64,000 bases of DNA, from NCBI RefSeq assembly GCF_964355755.1, contig NC_092676.1, positions 21,680,288 to 21,744,287 of the forward strand, in the 5' to 3' direction. This DNA is from Antedon mediterranea (Eukaryota; Echinodermata; Crinoidea; Comatulida; Antedonidae). The notes under the pieces were generated by a model, which saw only the letters and a list, made by a program, of their open reading frames with translations, was not told where the DNA came from and did not search any database. Below, in pieces: positions 31,301 through 41,823 of the stretch (the stretch's first letter is position 1; every line of letters begins with the position of its first letter). Position numbers and translations under genes: made by a program.

Positions 31301-34300
31301 AAAGTTTACCAAGATCTTTCATATGGAATTTAGTTTTTTAACATTTCTTTAACTGTTGTCATCATGGACTCATTACTTGTCGCAATAATTAAATCATCAA
31401 CCCATATGAGTAGTACAATCATTTCATTTTCTACATATTTAGTGTATACACAGTGATCAACAGGGTTTTGTACAAAATTATTTTCACATAGAAAAGTATG
31501 CAATACATTGTTCCAATTTCTGCCAGATTGTTTCAAACCATACAGTGATTTATTTAATTTGTATACTAACTTTTTGTTAGAATTTGTAGGGACTTCAAAA
31601 CCTTCTGCTTGCTCCATGTAAATTTCACAGTCAATTGGAGCATTAAGATAAGCAGTTTTCACATCCATCTGATGTAAAATCAAATCATGTTGTGCTGCAA
31701 TTTGCATCAAAATACGTACGGATGTCATACTGGCAGTTGGAGCAAATGTTTCATTATAATCTACACCTCTTATTTGGCTATACCCTTTTGCAACATATCT
31801 TGCCTTATAGTTCTTTGAACCATCGGCAGTTTCTTTAGTAGTGTACACCCATCGTCCTCCCACTGAATTCATACCTGTGGGTAGGGTAGTTAAAGTGAAT
31901 GTGTTATTTTCCTTAAGGGATTTCATTTCGTCTGCCATTGCAGTTTGCCAATACTTGGACTCTGGTGAATTAATAGCTTCCCTAAAAGTTTGAGGAAACT
32001 CTGAAATTTTGTAGCAATAATCAATACTGGATAATAATTGGTCATTATTGTCCTCTAAATCGGTAGCATAATCCTCAAGATACGATGGAGGTTTTCTCTC
32101 CCGTCTTGGATACCTTACATTTTCGTTACCCGATTCATTAATTACCCTTTGGTCCTCAGGTTGGGGTTCTAGATTGGATGGATCAGCAGTCTCCTGTATC
32201 CTATCAATTTCAGATGAATTATCTGTTTTACCCTTATTGGAATCTAATGGAATGTAATCGTCATCATCGGTTTCTGTTTGGATCTGTTGCTCGACACTCT
32301 TATTTGTGTTAAATTTAACAATTCTATATTTCATTATCTTTCCACTCTCAGGGAAATATACTAAATAAGCCGGGCTGTACTGATCATCTAATTTACTTTT
32401 GTCTTGCTTGTATGCATAACATTCAGATCCAAATACTCCCATGTTGGACAGATTGGGTTTTCGACCCGTCATCATAAAATATGGAGTTTGTTGCACACGA
32501 TTGTTAAAACATCGATTACGTATATATGCCGCAGCTACAAAACGAAACGAATGGTTTGATAAAGATTGTAAGAACCTTAAAATGCAGGTTAAACAATCAT
32601 TAAAGAGATTTAGAATTATGCGCACTCAACCTTTTTTAAATAATTATATTCAGATAAAAAAGCAATATAAATCGCTATTAAAATGCAAAAAAAATAACTT
32701 TCATAAAAGAATACGCAAACAAATTATCGATTCACTCAATACAAAGGATAGCAAAACGTTTTGGATGAAGTTGAAGACAAAACAGAAATTATCTTGCGAA
32801 CTTTCTATTAATCAATGTTATATTCATTTTAAGAACCTATTCAAAAACGATGAGTCTATTGGTAGCGCTGAGTTGCCAAAAATCACAGAATGCCAACAGA
32901 ATGAAGACGATGATAATTTAGACCACGACATAACGTTGGATGAAATAAAAAAAGCATTTAATTCTCAAAATAGTGGAAAAGCTCCCGGCATTGATGGAAT
33001 GAATTTTGAATTTTTGCTAAACGCCCCCAACATTATTTTTGATATTTTAAAAATTCTTTTTAACGCCATATTTTTAGTTGAACAATTTCCCAAACAATGG
33101 GCAACAAGCTTAATCGTTCCAATTTTTAAAAATGGAGATAAAAACAAACCTGAAAATTATAGAGGTATTTCTTTAATTCCAATCCTAGGAAAAATATTTT
33201 TAAATATTCTTAATTCTAGGTTAACACAATTTACAAATAGTAAAAAGTTAATTCATGAGGAACAAGCAGGCTTTCGTAAGGGATATAGAACGACAGATAA
33301 TATATTCATTTTAGATACCCTCATCTCTAAATTGAAATGTATCGGTGTTTCAGGCAGAATGTTACACATAATAAATTCCTTATACCAAAACTTATCTGCT
33401 CATGTTAAAATTGGCAACAAACTTAGTCCATCTTTTAATTGTTCGATTGGAGTACAACAAGGTTCTCCGTTGTCGTCTTTACTCTTTAATATTTACATTA
33501 ATGATTTGAGTGGTATACTTAATCAGGTAAACGATTTCATTCAAATTGGAGATTGTCATATGAATCATCTTCTTTATGCAGATGACTTAGTGCTTGTTAG
33601 TGATACGGTGAAAGGTCTCCAAAAATTAATAAATAAACTTGAACTTTATTGTGATACTTGGAAACTTACTGTAAACACTACAAAATCCAAAATTATGGTT
33701 TTTAAAAATGGCCGCAATTTAAGGAACATTGAAAAATGGAAGTATAAAAATATTCAATTAAAAATTGTTAATTCGTATAATTATCTTGGTGTTATTTTTA
33801 GTTCAAATGGTGCATGGAACAACTCAATGCAACATAATCAACAAAAAGCAAATCAAAGTTTATTCTGCTTAAAATCATTCATTTATCGTAACTTATCTTT
33901 TCTTCCAATTAATACATGGAACCATATTTTTGATGTGAAAATACTTCCTATTTTAACGTATGGAAGCGAAATCTGGGGAATGTCAGATAGCACAAACATT
34001 ATAGAAAAAACACATACTAAATTTTGTAGATATTTATTGCAAGTTATTACGCTGTCATCTTTTGTCTCTCTTTGAGCCTTCTCCGACTCTTCGAAGCTTC
34101 TCAGCGCAATTTTAAAATCGGTAAAGTTTATCTCCTTTTCTTTTTGCATTATTACGGTCGCAAATGTCCGGAATCGCTGAGGTAGTTCTTTTAGGACCAT
34201 AGCCACAAGCAAACTGTCGCTAATTTGTTCTTTAGCAGTTTTTAAACTTGTAGCTGCTGTTTCTGCACGAGTAACGTAGTCAGTTACACGTTCGTGTTCG

Positions 34301-37300
34301 TCCATTTTTAATGAGGTAAGCTCAGTATATAGTGATATAATTCTTGGCTTACTTTTTCCCAAATAATGTTCCCGCAGGATTCCTAGAGCCTTTCTTCCAT
34401 CGTTCTTTGCGTCTCTCATTATCAAAGATAGACTTCTATCGTCCAGGTACTGCACAAGTTCGGCGAACGCATTACTATTTTTCGCCTCATCGGGAGCGGC
34501 TACTCCACCTTCGCTTTCCGGTACAATAATTTTGCTTAATTTTTGTATGTGCAAATGTCCTAGGAACTTGACTTCCCACAACTCGTACTTAGTTTCGTCT
34601 CCATTAAATAAAAGCCGTTTACTGGGCCCATAACCTGTTAAGGTTGTAGGATTGTGAGCCATATCGATAACAGTATTTGACGCAGATACAAAATGTTCTA
34701 TCTAGAACTATAATAACTTTATTGTAATAAACTATACAAAGTACACATCTACACAATAGGAATAAATATGGAAGAGTGATTCACATAGAAGAATGTTATC
34801 ATCTTAAGGAGTGAGAAAAGCAATGATGGATTGCTTTGTGGTCTGGGGACAGTTCCGGTATATCATCTATTTCTTAGAACAGGAACTTTCACTTATCATC
34901 TATAGGTCAATGACCAGTAGGCTATTGGTAACATTTATTGTACAATGAGAGCACATTTTAACAAATTAATCCACCAAACTTCAGATGAAATATATTACGT
35001 TAATTTTTGTTACCTACAACAAAGCTAAATCTTGCTACTTAATGAATTTTTTCAATTAGTATAGCCCAGTAATAGATTAATCACTGACTGAATTTGTTTT
35101 CATCTCATATAGGTAAAATGGAATCACAAACTAATGGTCAATCTGGTAAGATATTGTTGTTTTACTGCACTTTTAAAAAAAATTGCTAATTCAGAAGGTT
35201 AAGTTTTATCAAATTCTTTGTGTGTTTACTTGACCGCCTAACCAAATATGTTGAGGTAGTTCAACAGTAGCCTATATCCTATATGGAAAACTAGAAACAC
35301 AAGATTCTGACATTCACTAAATACCCGTATGTGTTCGTTTTTGCAATAAAAAACATACATACAACAGCAAGCAGCAAACTAGATTTGAACTCGTCACTAT
35401 GGACGAGTTAGGTTATCCGCAGCGCAAACGCCACGTGCACTTCATACGTTTATATGCGCACAGAAAAACGATTATGCCATTGAAAAAATGTTAGTGTGCT
35501 CTCTATTTTGTGTCACGTCTAAGTATATACAGTATAACACTACTGTATACGTACTACATACATTGCAGAATAGATGAAAATAATTGACCAAATTTATTGA
35601 CGCTTTTGAACATGATGACGTCATAACAATTTTTAAAATGGTAAATCTTGCAAAAGATAATTGACCTAGACAATATAAAAAAATTTGAGGAAATGGAATA
35701 CGGATAAGTGGAGAGGCGCTAAATTAAATGTGATAGGCTATGACGAAAGAGACAAAAATCCGATATTTTATATTTGAGTGGCCATACGATGACGTCACAA
35801 TGTCCGGTTAGCCATATTGATTCATGATCCGATATCTACAACTCATCAACTTACAATATGACTGTTTAAAAAAAGGCATACTTTTGACGAATTTGTTAAC
35901 TTTTTCATCAAAACCCGAGCAAATTATCCAATTCGACGTGCTCGCATGACGTGATTTTAAGTCGAAATTGTCTGAAAGTTAGTAAAATTACTTGAAAAGG
36001 CTCGAAAAACAAAAATCACGCAAAAAAAGATGTTTTTAGCGCTACGTGCGCACCGCGCGCGTAAAAATGTGCTTAAAATTACATGAAACGCGTAGAAAGT
36101 TGATTAGAAATTGATTTTTTGCATTTTTATTTCTAAACGCGCGTTCGTGCGTAACTTTCTGTTAAACATGCCATTTTTAATCCACAGAAAGTTTGCCCTT
36201 GATCTGACTTAAATTTTCACCAAGTGACGTGTCAATACAAAATGACTTTTGGTTTTTAATCTTTGATCAATCATTGAAATTCATAAAATTGATCGTAAGT
36301 CATGTTGCGCAACTCTAAAATCATAAAACAAAGTTTCTTGTACATCTACAGCTATAGTATCTTAGTATAGTGTCTTATGACAAAGTTACACAATATCATG
36401 TTGGGCAGAATTAGAGATACGCTGCGAACAAAATTCGTGGAAAGAAAGAAGAACAAAATTCGTGGAAAGAAAGAAGAACATAGAAAAAAAAAGTGCGGAT
36501 AACCAATTAAAATTCCATTGCAAGGTTTATTTCTTTTTTTTCTTTTTTATAAAACAAAGCAGCAATTAGCACATACCCATAGCCTATACCCATAGCCTAT
36601 ACCCATAGCCTATACCCATAGCCTATACCCATAGCCTATACCCATAGTGCTCATGTGCACTGGGCACTTTTATGAAAAAAAGATCATAATCAGAAAAACC
36701 TTGACTTATAGACCCAGTTGAACCACTGGCCTTGTAATTGAAAACCAAGCTCCAGTAAAATTTTTATTATTTTGATTTATTACTATTTTTGTGTTCTCAT
36801 AACAATTACTAACTGTTAACAATGTTTATACATAAAGCACAATTTTTTTAAAGTGTTATGAACGCAATCCAGATAATTTGTATTATGGCCTGTTTTATTT
36901 ATTTTACAGAAAAGATAGACAGATACCTGCGTGATAAACAAGAGACTTTCTGTCGCAATACCAAGAACTTTACACCAGCAATATTGAATAAAAGATTCGC
37001 ACTTGACATTACTGACCTATTCACAGAGTTGGACCTACTCATAGAAAATGACAGGAATCAAGAGATTAAGCAAACAACATTGGATGAAGTATTAGCCAAC
37101 ATTAAATCCAAACCTGCTTGTAAAGTGCTTATAGACGGTGAGTGTGGTATAGGTAAATCAACCTTGTTAAGGTACATATCATCAGAGAATGTTTTTAAAG
37201 GTAAAAGTGTATTTCTGTTGAATGCAAGAGATTTAGAAAAAGATGATAGTATTGTAGATCTTATTGTAAAGCAACCAAATATGAAGGATTTTGAGGATGC

Positions 37301-39785
37301 TACAAAACTTTCAATTCAAGAACTCAGATCCTTCATAGTGCAACATGATGGTCAGATTGTGTTAATGATTGATGGATTGGATGAATTAAGGTTTGAGGAG
37401 AATAAAAGTGTGATTCATCTTTTTGAAAAGAACGAATTAAGTAAGAGTTTAGTGATACTTACATCACGTAGAGAGAACACAGATGAATTCATAAATGCGT
37501 GTGACGTACATGTGAGAGTAAGAGGATTTGGTAAAGAGAGCATAGAAAAGTATATTAAAAAGTATTTTAACTATTTTGAAAAACCTGACTTGGGAAAATC
37601 CTTTGCAAAAGAGCTTTTTTCTAGAGATGGCAAAAAAAAACACGCAGAACTTTATTCAATGTGTCAAAATCCATTGTTACTTCTCACAATTTGTAGTATG
37701 TGGCAAGACAAACAAACTTTTCCTAGTAGTAAATCGGATCTTTTTAAAGAACTTTTTCGAAGTATTTTGAATCAGTTCATTGTAAAACAAAACCAACACA
37801 AACGTATTTCTAAACTTGAGGACGCTCAAGAGATGTATGCATATCCTATGATTTTGTTAGGGAAATACATGTATAAAAACTTGAAAAAAAATCAACTTTT
37901 CATAGACAAAAATCATTTCAAAGGTGAATACAGCAATATTTTTGAAGATGATTACAAAAATAAGACGATGACTGACATGGTTGATATGGCCTTAAAACTT
38001 GGGTTTGTTTATGAAGATGCACCCATTTCAAAAACTAACCATGATGAGATTTACATGCCCCCACACAAGTTGATAGTTGAATCATTGGTAGGATTTTATT
38101 TATCCAAAGTTTCTGAAAGTGAAGGTATAATGAAAGATGTTTTAAAGTTACTACTTACGCCATTGGATGAAAGTGAATGGAGGTTCATATTAGAAAGTAA
38201 AGGTTTTGCAATGACAAGAGAGTTTGCAATTGGGTTTCTTGCTGCTGATGCTGGTAAATTCTTAAAATATTTAATTACAAATGATTTATCAACGTATCGA
38301 TCTTTGACTACTTGCTTAAAATTTGTTGAAAACCATCATGATGATGCTGTGAATAAAACAATAACTAATCACATAACCACAACAAGTGAAGAAATACAAC
38401 AACTCGTAGAAGATGTATCTAATTCATTAACAAAGTTTATTCAATATAAAACTTCTTACACCTTTAAACACATTAATGGACATTTTATACATATTTTAAG
38501 GAAATGGAATCTAATGTATATTGAATATGATATTTTGGATCACTTTCAGTGGGCCACATTTCTTAATACAATTTTATCTAATAGGAGAGGGATTGTTTTG
38601 TCTCATGTTTTATTAATTGGAACAGTACATTTAGTGTACATGAAGAATTGCAATTTATCAGGTGATGTAGTGAATTCTATCAGTTCAGAGTGTTTACGTA
38701 GACAATTTAAGTTGATTTTAAGCGAACTCGATATCAGTTATAATGATTTGAGTGACATTGACAGTAGTTCACTGTACTTTTTATTTACTATCGTTGCTAA
38801 CGATGGCTACCTTATCATGAAAAATTGCAATTTATCAGGTGCTGTAATGAATTCTATGATTACAGAGTTTTTACGTAGACAAGTTAAGTTGTGTTTAAAC
38901 ATACTCGATGTCAGTGGTAATGATTTGAGTGACATTGACAGTAGTTCACTGTACTTTTTATTTACTATGGTATCTCAAGTGCATGATAGTTACCTTTTCA
39001 TGAATGATTGCAATTTATCAGGTGCTGTTATGAATACTATGAATACAGAGTGTTTACGTAGACAAGTTAAGTTGTGTTTAAACACACTCAATGTCAGTGG
39101 TAATGATTTGAGTGACATTGACAGTAGTTCACTGTGCTTTTTATTTACTATGGTATCTGAAATCTATGATGGTCGCCTTTTCATGAATAATTGCAATTTA
39201 TCAGGTGATGTAGTGAATACTATGCATACAGAGTGTTTCCGTAGACAAATTGCCGTGTTGCGTTTAAACACACTCGATGTCAGTGGTAATAATTTGAGTG
39301 ACATTGACGGTAGTTCACTGTGCTTTTTATTTACTATGGTATCTGAAACCTATGGTGGTGGTTGCCTTTTCATGAATAATTGCAATTTATCAGGTGATGT
39401 AGTGAATACTATGCATACAGAGTGTTTACGTAGACAAGTTACGTTGCGTTTAAACACACTCGATGTCAGTGATAATGATTTTAGTGACATTGATGGTAGT
39501 TCACTGCTTTTTTTACTTACTGTGATATCTGAAGAGTACGATGATTATTATGATGCCGGTCGCCTTTTCATGAATAATTGCAAATTATCAGGTGCTGTAA
39601 TGAATACTATGATTACAGAATGTTTAAATAGACTAGATGAGTTGAGTGTAAGCACACTCAATGTCAGTGGTAATGATTTTAGTGACATTGATTGTAGTTT
39701 ACTGTTTCGTTTTTTGACTGTATCTCCTAACCTACGATCCCTTCAAACTGAAAATTGCAATTTACCAGATGATGTAATGAATTAA
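28264..39785 (+). CDS. Membrane-anchored NACHT-LRR receptor (NLR-like), four coding exons
   Basis: Exons 28264-28348, 29424-29537, 35113-35145 and 36910-39785 join with matching phase-1 boundaries into about 1035 residues. Order: a 28-residue N-terminus with one NTS glycosylation sequon and no signal peptide; a transmembrane segment (about 29-45) followed by Arg; a Cys-rich juxtamembrane part; NACHT with Walker A GECGIGKS at 154-161 and Walker B LMIDGLDEL at about 229-237; a NACHT-associated helical region; LRRs from about 650 to the end. Positive charge after the segment predicts N-out, C-in topology, placing the ATPase in the cytoplasm. No Death, CARD or Pyrin domain is seen. Likely a pattern-recognition or regulated-assembly protein, but its ligand is unknown. 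Intron 3 is 5.6 kb because of a Copia insertion. Confidence 0.75.
29424..29537 (+). CDS. NLR gene, exon 2 (transmembrane)
   Basis: After TTTTTCATAG it reads AIGSFVIALLCVFTWRIIRY, then YCPDDRWEYIRQKCQCRC, and stops at TGTTGTAAGC. Fifteen hydrophobic residues then RIIR make a short single-pass anchor. Cysteines just inside (C-P-D-D, CQCRC) could be lipid-modified or pair with each other. Phase 1 at both ends. Confidence 0.7.
29538..29749 (+). other. NLR intron 3, part before the Copia element
   Basis: Ordinary AT-rich intron sequence up to the left LTR. Confidence 0.5.
29750..30058 (-). repeat. Copia 3' LTR
   Basis: On the minus strand starts TGTTAAAATG and ends ATGGCTCA. Identical to the 5' LTR except one base near 29911. 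Confidence 0.95.
30240..32538 (-). pseudogene. Copia pol: integrase end, reverse transcriptase, RNase H
   Basis: From 32538 down: AAAYIRNRCFNNRVQQTPYF and PNLSNMGVFGSECYAYK (integrase C-terminal part), an acidic linker, then RT (WVYTTKETADGSKNYKARYV, VRILMQIAAQHDLILHQMDV, KLVYKLNKSLYGLKQSGRNW, LLIWVDDLIIATS with the catalytic DD). Next come KDLGKLSYFLGIDF and RNase H (YSDADWASSPEDRRSTTGYC; ALSSCESEYMALA; KHIDIRYHFIRN), ending at 30240. Breaks: one extra base near 31338 just after RT, and a 220-bp retroposon at 30897-31118. The integrase catalytic core is absent. Confidence 0.9.
30897..31118 (-). mobile_element. Short retroposon inserted in Copia pol
   Basis: Interrupts the RT/RNase H connection, with the frame resuming at IVGSLIYAMTCTRPD. 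On the minus strand it ends in a tail of AATAAATAAATAAATA, typical of a LINE 3' end or SINE. Bases AAATT occur at both junctions and may be the target duplication. Confidence 0.6.
32537..34044 (+). pseudogene. Non-LTR (LINE) reverse transcriptase fragment inside Copia, motif A deleted
   Basis: Plus-strand open frame: NEWFDKDCKNLKMQVKQSLK, then the RT start (GKAPGIDGMNFEFL; ATSLIVPIFKNGDKNKPENY; RGISLIPILGKIFLNIL; HEEQAGFRKGYRTTDNIFIL), a jump, then GVQQGSPLSSLLFNIYINDL, LLYADDLVLVS and NYLGVIFSSNG. The part with the first catalytic Asp (the KAFD-type motif) is gone: TLISKLK passes directly to CIGVSGRM near 33340. Both ends are truncated, without tail or target duplication, and it runs opposite to Copia. 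Confidence 0.9.
34044..34662 (-). pseudogene. Copia gag, N-terminal part
   Basis: Starts MAHNPTTLTGYGPSKRLLFN at 34662, with its first codons inside the LTR end, then KYELWEVKFLGHLHIQKLSK, LVQYLDDRSLSLIMRDAKND and LTSLKMDEHERVTDYVTRAE. This is the usual Copia gag capsid region. It is cut at about 34044 by the LINE piece; the zinc knuckle and protease are missing. Confidence 0.85.
34622..34635 (-). other. Copia primer binding site (internal initiator-tRNA type)
   Basis: GGTTATGGGCCCAG on the minus strand. The same motif serves in Drosophila copia, where a half initiator-Met tRNA primes. Here it lies about 20 bp inside the LTR end and inside the gag reading frame. Confidence 0.75.
34655..34963 (-). 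repeat. Copia 5' LTR
   Basis: Partner of 29750-30058. Its last bases contain the ATG of gag. Confidence 0.95.
34964..35112 (+). other. NLR intron 3, part after the Copia element
   Basis: Short AT-rich remainder up to the acceptor of exon 3. Confidence 0.5.
35113..35145 (+). CDS. NLR gene, exon 3 (33-bp microexon)
   Basis: Acceptor TCATATAG, donor TGGTAAGA, 33 bp, phase 1 on both sides; encodes a short polar linker (KMESQTNGQS). Because the length is a multiple of three and phases match, skipping it would keep the frame. Confidence 0.55.
35146..36574 (+). other. NLR intron 4, first part, with CRE-like sites
   Basis: Non-coding. Two perfect TGACGTCA palindromes (35616-35623; 35790-35797) and a half site (GCATGACGTGA near 35945), followed by a GC-richer stretch (about 36040-36070; GCGCACCGCGCGCGT), stand out from the AT-rich surroundings. 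A 26-bp block (AAAATTCGTGGAAAGAAAGA) is repeated in tandem at 36428-36480. It may be an enhancer or repeat; untested. Confidence 0.45.
36575..36647. repeat. 13-bp tandem repeat, 5.6 copies
   Basis: ACCCATAGCCTAT repeated five times exactly, then ACCCATAG. Lies about 260 bp before the last NLR exon. Confidence 0.95.
36910..39785 (+). CDS. NLR gene, exon 4 (NACHT and LRR)
   Basis: Acceptor TTTATTTTACAG, then EKIDRYLRDKQETF; open to TAA at 39783-39785. It holds the NACHT domain (GECGIGKST at 37137; IDGLDEL near 37370; sensor-like VILTSRRE near 37455; NPLLLLTIC near 37675) and helical regions (MYKNLKKNQ; PHKLIVESLVGFYLSK) as in NLR winged-helix and HD2 parts. From 38640 six units of 177-198 bp follow, each carrying NNCNLSG and then LDVSGNDLSDIDSSSL, with a partial seventh. 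The frame is open further up to an in-intron ATG at 36858 (MNAIQIICIMACFIYFT), so a shorter product from an internal promoter is conceivable. Confidence 0.9.
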
Positions 39786-40853
39786 ATTCATCTCATGTTC
39801 ATAACAATGAATCGCCTAATTAATCACTTTTGATACGGTGACTGTAACATTGGTAATGAATCTAAAGTTGAGGGCGATTCATACAAAACAAACTAAAAAT
39901 GTAATTTTCATAATAATTGATAACATCTCATTGGCATTGGTAATAATATGGTGCCAATATTTATAGAATTTTACTGGATTCTTGATTTATTACGTCTACT
40001 GATCTGTTTGAACTATTGCAATATACCATGTACCAAGTTGGTATTTATTGTCTATTTTATGTTAGTCCACCTGTCAGCATTTTGATTTTTGACTGAAAAA
40101 TATGAGCTCATGTTTTTTACGTATGAAACGCCATATGTGCAAAAATATTTATCTCCGATATATATTTATGTGAGTAAAAGTTTTACTAATTTCAGTCTAG
40201 AACCTAGACTAAAAGTGATGTAATGAATGCCTTCAACAGAAACTTATTTAAAAGAAATTTATTTTGCTCAATATATGTAGTAATAATTTTAGCAACATTG
40301 CTTCGATCAATGATCATATGCTTTTTTTAAAACCTCCAAGCCTAATTTACTCTGAAATAATTAAGATCAGTTGTATGATTTCAAAATTAATATCATACGT
40401 TGACGATTTACTGAAAATTAAATTATAGAAATATTGTCAATGTATAATAGAAAGATATAGTAGTGTTTACAGAAACTAAACCATATATGATGTAAATTTG
40501 AGTTTAATGTAGACCTACTTATTCGTAGTTCTAATATCAAATTGTTTATGCTTTCAACAATCTATATATAATGTGTGAATATCTCGAGCTTAATTTTTTT
40601 GAAAATTTGTAAGCATACTAGCATATATTAATTACAACATGGCCAAGTCATTTGCAATTAGTGTCTCCACTGCGGTATGATTATCAGAATGTATTATTAT
40701 AAGAGTAAAATTAGGATAAATAATGTTGTTGCTGTCATGAATTTTGTACAAAATGTAATGCGCTTTTACACAAAGTATATACTGTACATATTTAATTTCA
40801 CCGAACATCCTTACCTAGTATTTTTTATCTGTATACATTATTATCTGAATAAA
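39786..40853 (+). other. NLR 3' UTR with polyadenylation signal
   Basis: Non-coding after the stop. AATAAA at 40848-40853 is the first clear signal in a plausible setting; earlier termination cannot be excluded. Confidence 0.4.
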
Positions 40854-41590
40854 TAATATGAAAATAAGTGCTATATTATTTTGTGCGTATAGTTTATTAT
40901 GTGTTTTTTTTTATTCTGTAAATGTAAATATTGACGTAATGGATATTTTGGCAATGTAATCCAACAACCAAAGCAATTGGACGTAGTGAAATAAAGACTT
41001 GGAAAATCAATTGTGTCCTCAAGTTGACGTATAAAAAAATACTTGCATATTTTAGACTATGTTCACCAACCCTGATATAAAATCCAGAAATGCAAACAGA
41101 CTGCCTGAAAAAAATAGACTGAAGATATATGGACAAAGAAATGGAAATTCACAGAAAACAAATTTGACTTGTCCTAATATTTTTATTTGATGACGGACAA
41201 AATGACAGTTACAAGAAAACTTCAATCACATTATTTAACTCAATTTACCCATCTAAAAATATCACTTTTGAATTAGACTTCTCAAAAAGCTCGATCACAC
41301 TGAGACTAGAAAATAAAACAATAGCTTTATTCATTAACATTATTTTTTTTATTTATTTATATTTATACAACCATACTAAAAAATAACAATAGGAGAAAAT
41401 AACAGCTGATAACTAATGTATTAACAAAGTTATAGGTATACGTCAAGTAAGTGGAAAATTCTTACTGGATGTAATCACTATACAAGGTTTGGCTGACAGT
41501 GAATTAATCTTGTTATCAGTAACTTTGTTCAAAATGGAGGTCTTGTCAGTCTAAAATATTATTAAAGTTAAAGATTAGTTTTTCTTTCCT
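40854..41590. other. Convergent intergenic spacer between the NLR gene and SYF2
   Basis: The two genes end towards each other. A T/A-rich run (about 41340-41365, TTTATTTATTTATATTTAT) may be a retroposon tail. Nothing else recognised. Confidence 0.4.
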
Positions 41591-41657
41591 TCATCCACTA
41601 CTAACACCTCTAACCCTGCCCCACACACAAAGAGAAGTGCAGTTTATATGCAATTTG

Positions 41658-41823
41658 TTATACTGCTGTTCCTCTCTCCAGATTCTGTTTAATCTCAGCA
41701 GTGTATTTTCCATAAAATCTTTCAGCTTTCTCGTTGAATTTCTTGTTTCTTTCATTAATGTAATCAATGTCATTGTCCTCGTTATGCATTCGCCTACGAC
41801 TGAACTTCCCACGTCTGTCAATT
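41658..41823 (-). CDS. SYF2: SYF2 exon 6
   Basis: [20 protein letters not shown], then [20 protein letters not shown], ending QNLERGTAV at the TAA 41660-41658. Confidence 0.95.

Larger units (their letters stand above)
29750..34963 (-). mobile_element. Copia LTR retrotransposon, antisense in the NLR intron, with replaced middle
   Basis: Two 309-bp LTRs (29750-30058; 34655-34963) differ at one base by my alignment, so the insertion is young. Minus orientation: gag start (34662-34044), then a 1.5-kb antisense LINE piece instead of the rest of gag, protease and integrase core, then the end of integrase, reverse transcriptase and RNase H (32538-30240). Flanking 5-mers (CAACT and AATTA) do not match, so no target duplication is seen. 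A purine tract (GAGAACAAGTGGGAG) abuts the 3' LTR. Confidence 0.9.

Noticed and set aside
33883-34043. Copia gag continuing below 34044
   Set aside because: This part of the minus-strand frame is the shadow of the LINE coding sequence on the other strand.
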